Source: Ruminococcus sp. CAG:254
GTDB taxonomy: Bacteria > Bacillota > Clostridia > Oscillospirales > Ruminococcaceae
Assembly: GCA_000433635.1 (NCBI GenBank)
Contig: HF997870.1
Span: 1-32,288, forward strand
Reading direction: 5' to 3'
Length of the DNA: 32,288 nucleotides
Positions 32,219 to 32,288 of the stretch are shown piece after piece (the first letter of the stretch is position 1; each line of letters begins with the position of its first letter). A model generated the notes under the pieces. It was not told where the DNA came from. It saw only the letters and a program-made list of their open reading frames with translations, and made no database searches. Both the position numbers and the translations under genes were made by a program.

Positions 32219-32288
32219 GTTTTGGTGGAGAGATACGAGCCGCAGGCAGCTGAAAAGTTTTTCGGTGCAGCAGTTTTACAAAAATGCT

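Noticed and set aside
32238..32288. GCCGCAGGC at the end of the window, like the head of the dispersed repeat
   Set aside because: The match stops after nine bases; the following sequence lacks the TGCGG partner and the AGCT stem. It could be a decayed head, but the window ends too soon.
1..32288. CRISPR arrays, tRNA genes, prophage or transposase genes
   Set aside because: I found no regularly spaced short repeats, no cloverleaf-like sequences with an acceptor stem, and no recombinase, transposase or phage proteins.

Overview
The window looks like a chromosome segment of a low- to mid-GC anaerobic Firmicute close to Ruminococcus (Oscillospiraceae). The evidence is two secreted proteins ending in type I dockerins with the Ruminococcus-like '[VI]LTYYAK' helix, a clostridial-style split MetH, near-consensus TTGACA-17-TATAAT promoters and strong SD sequences. 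No transposase, phage gene, CRISPR array, tRNA or rRNA was seen.

Layout. (1) 1-3700: a structured repeat, then two secreted dockerin proteins, each with its own promoter; the second carries GLUG repeats, Thr-rich linkers and a bacterial Ig-like domain. (2) 3699-6260 (minus): a P-type Ca2+-transporting ATPase. (3) 6341-7934: purB with its own promoter and terminator. (4) 7985-8169: a candidate stand-alone small RNA. (5) 8364-15210: the complete F1Fo ATP synthase operon atpB-E-E-F-H-A-G-D-C, with two promoters, leader hairpins and a duplicated c-subunit gene. (6) 15229-15495: a second candidate small RNA behind tandem promoters. (7) 15513-18294 (minus): rmuC and purA. (8) 18359-21511: two more copies of the structured repeat between a GH25 muramidase, a ROK-family sugar kinase and a flavin reductase-like protein. 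(9) 21512-24692 (minus, after a duplicated gene tail): a ThrE-family exporter and an AI-2E-family membrane protein. (10) 24756-29404 (minus): ung, metF, a free-standing MetH reactivation domain and the MetH core. (11) 29620-32218: secD-secF.

How the genes work together. purA and purB together make AMP from IMP (purB also acts earlier in IMP synthesis). MetF supplies methyl-tetrahydrofolate to the cobalamin-dependent MetH core, whose reactivation domain is a separate overlapping gene. SecDF uses the ion gradient to help export, including presumably the dockerin proteins. ATP synthase links that gradient to ATP.

The most unusual signal is a dispersed element of about 260 bp, present three times (1-245, 18359-18633, 20681-20940). 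Primary sequence diverges between copies but paired positions change together: one stem shows a compensatory G-C to A-T change, and the long-range inverted repeat is rebuilt with a wholly different sequence in the third copy. This suggests a folded RNA or a structure-selected mobile repeat that I cannot assign to a named family. The two candidate small RNAs flanking the atp operon are the next best leads.
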